DNA of 24,968 bases from an uncultured bacterium (lineage in GTDB: Bacteria; Verrucomicrobiota; Lentisphaeria; Victivallales; UBA1829): positions 1-24,968 of the forward strand of contig URKJ01000052.1 of the NCBI GenBank assembly GCA_900548385.1. Reading direction: 5' to 3'. Positions 23,777 to 24,968 of this stretch are shown here, piece after piece. Below the pieces are notes generated by a model. It ran no database searches and was not told the origin of the DNA. It saw only the letters and a list, made by a program, of their open reading frames with translations. Within the stretch, counting starts at the first letter, position 1. Every line of letters begins with the position of its first letter. The translations under genes and the position numbers were made by a program.

Positions 23777-24861
23777 TTTTCAGGCGCCCCCTGTTTTATC
23801 ACCCCCGCGAGATTCACATTCATGCCGTCCACCAGTTTGGCAACGCCTTCCACTACCAGCACATCGCCGTTTTTCACGCCGGAAACCACTTCAACCCTGC
23901 CGTCCCGGCGGCTGCCAAGCGAAACCTCGCAGCGGCGGACCCTGCCGTTCGGCTGATACAGAAACACGAACTGCTTTTCGCCGAGGCTGACCACGCATTT
24001 TTCCGGAATCATCAGCGCATCGCGCTTGCCCATATCAACCAGCACATGGAACATCATGCCGGGACGCAGTTTCATATCCTTGTTGTCGATCATGGCGCGG
24101 ACCTCCACCATACGGGTCTGCAAGTTGATGCGCGGTGCGATGGCCGTGACCTTTCCTTTGAACTTCTCACCCGGATAAGCGGCGTTTGTAACCTGCACTT
24201 CATAGCCGGTCTTCAATTCAGAAAAATATTTCTCCGGAACGGCGAAATCCACGTTGATTTCGGAAATATCATCCAGCGTGGTGATCTTCGTTCCCGGCGT
24301 CACAAGGTCGCCGGGGCTGACCAGACGCATACCGAGACATCCGTTGAACGGAGCCCTCAGATGCCGGTCGTCGATCTGGGTATTGGCAACGGCGAGCAGA
24401 GTTTTGGAACGCTCCAGACTTGTTTTCTGTTCATCCACCGTCTTCTGGGAAACCGCCTTGCTTTTGTAAAGGCGGTCAATTCGCGCCATTTCACGGACCT
24501 GCTCGGCAAGATTGATTTCCGCCTGCTCTTTTTCCGCCTGCTCACGGGCGTCATCAAGTTTGACAAGGAGCTGACCGGCTTTCGCATGATCGCCGTCTTC
24601 AAAGTTGACTTCCACGACTTTTGCGGTGACTATCGCGGTAATATCAACAGCCTCTTTTGCGCTTCCGGTTCCGAGAGCCTCGATAATATCGGAAAACTGC
24701 ACGGCTTTCTGTGGGGCCGTCATCACGGTGGGCGTAGTTGTCGCTTTCCGCTTTGCCGCAGCGGCAGAGGAGAGCATCACCTGATAATAATAAACTGCTC
24801 CGCCGATCACCAGAGCTCCGATTAAAAGTTCCCCGCAAGCCTTCAAGATTTTTTGCCACAT
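23773..24861 (-). CDS. RND efflux periplasmic adaptor (membrane-fusion protein)
   Basis: The 362-residue protein has an N-terminal membrane anchor (about 10-30; no lipobox apparent), a biotinyl-lipoyl half (about 73-104, including VNFEDGDHAKAGQLLVKLDD), a short alpha-hairpin coiled coil (about 105-160), the second lipoyl half (about 163-193, with LRAPFNGCLG and SPGDLVTPG), then beta-barrel and membrane-proximal domains (FRAPE-type LRPGMMFHVLV near 266-275). It links the inner-membrane pump to the outer-membrane channel. The next gene, the RND pump, overlaps its stop as ATGA. The start at 24861 has only a GGAG about 11 nt upstream, so translation initiation may be modest. Confidence 0.94.
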   Translation of the reverse strand: MWQKILKACGELLIGALVIGGAVYYYQVMLSSAAAAKRKATTTPTVMTAPQKAVQFSDIIEALGTGSAKEAVDITAIVTAKVVEVNFEDGDHAKAGQLLVKLDDAREQAEKEQAEINLAEQVREMARIDRLYKSKAVSQKTVDEQKTSLERSKTLLAVANTQIDDRHLRAPFNGCLGMRLVSPGDLVTPGTKITTLDDISEINVDFAVPEKYFSELKTGYEVQVTNAAYPGEKFKGKVTAIAPRINLQTRMVEVRAMIDNKDMKLRPGMMFHVLVDMGKRDALMIPEKCVVSLGEKQFVFLYQPNGRVRRCEVSLGSRRDGRVEVVSGVKNGDVLVVEGVAKLVDGMNVNLAGVIKQGAPEK

Positions 24862-24968
24862 AATCCGGTGTTCTCCGATTTTCTGAAAAACAGCTTTGAT
24901 CGCTCCCGCTGACAGGAAACGGACAGTTTTTCAATCTTTACAATTAAACATTTATAATTTATATTCTA
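24862..24968 (-). promoter_or_regulatory. Upstream region of the efflux operon, promoter not resolved
   Basis: This is the leader of the adaptor-pump-rarA-uvrC cluster. On the minus strand the outermost 30 bases are very AT-rich and contain TATAAA-like words (about 24944-24960) that could be a -10, but the matching -35 would be at or beyond the window edge. No regulator gene of the TetR or MarR type is visible inside the window. Confidence 0.3.

Noticed and set aside
1..24968. Very frequent CCGGAA/TTCCGG words across the window
   Set aside because: They are explained by favoured codons (CCG GAA, TCC GGA, TTC CGG) in the coding frames and do not form a regular array or spacing. Counting against a codon-shuffled control would be needed to claim more.

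Overview
The window looks like a chromosomal segment of a Gram-negative bacterium of the PVC group, most likely Lentisphaerota (a Victivallis-like, gut-type anaerobe). The signs are an LpxA acyltransferase and an AcrA/AcrB-type pump (outer membrane), a pseudopilin-like protein with an N-terminal methylation signature and a C-terminal H-x-DG motif (hugely expanded in Lentisphaerota and Planctomycetota), LacI-controlled carbohydrate genes, and a moderately high GC content. The taxonomic call is inference from gene content. No rRNA, tRNA, transposon or CRISPR was seen.

Region 1 (140-2452): a polytopic membrane receptor with a Cache-like sensor and two PAS domains but no kinase or cyclase output. 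It converges on region 2 at a hairpin that contains both stop codons.

Region 2 (2466-10165): a carbohydrate locus. A GH28-like pectinase homologue (minus strand) is divergent from a tightly packed plus-strand unit: LacI regulator, metallophosphoesterase (ATGA overlap), a 1083-residue secreted clan GH-A-like hydrolase (2-nt gap) and a pseudopilin-like protein (14-nt gap). The lacI promoter is near-consensus (TTGACT, 17 bp, TATAAT), with a perfect 14-bp CG-centred palindrome at the expected start of transcription, so autorepression is likely.

Region 3 (10156-13610, minus strand): a second LacI-family regulator, a flotillin/SPFH protein with a 22-residue tandem repeat and its own promoter, an intrinsic terminator, and directly after the terminator a CapF/WbjC-like SDR that lacks the usual C-terminal cupin domain.

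Region 4 (13772-17850): thiD overlapping an N-acetylmuramoyl-L-alanine amidase; a convergent HSL-family esterase; a 35-residue, strongly basic protein with its own near-consensus promoter, strong ribosome-binding site and terminator; and a solitary lpxA.

Region 5 (17876-24861, minus strand): a closely packed cluster of membrane-fusion protein, RND pump, rarA and a shortened uvrC, joining efflux and DNA-repair genes in what looks like one transcription unit.

The most unusual points are the regulator-phosphoesterase-hydrolase-pseudopilin operon, the 35-residue basic protein, the terminator-adjacent start of the SDR gene, the output-less receptor and the domain-reduced UvrC.
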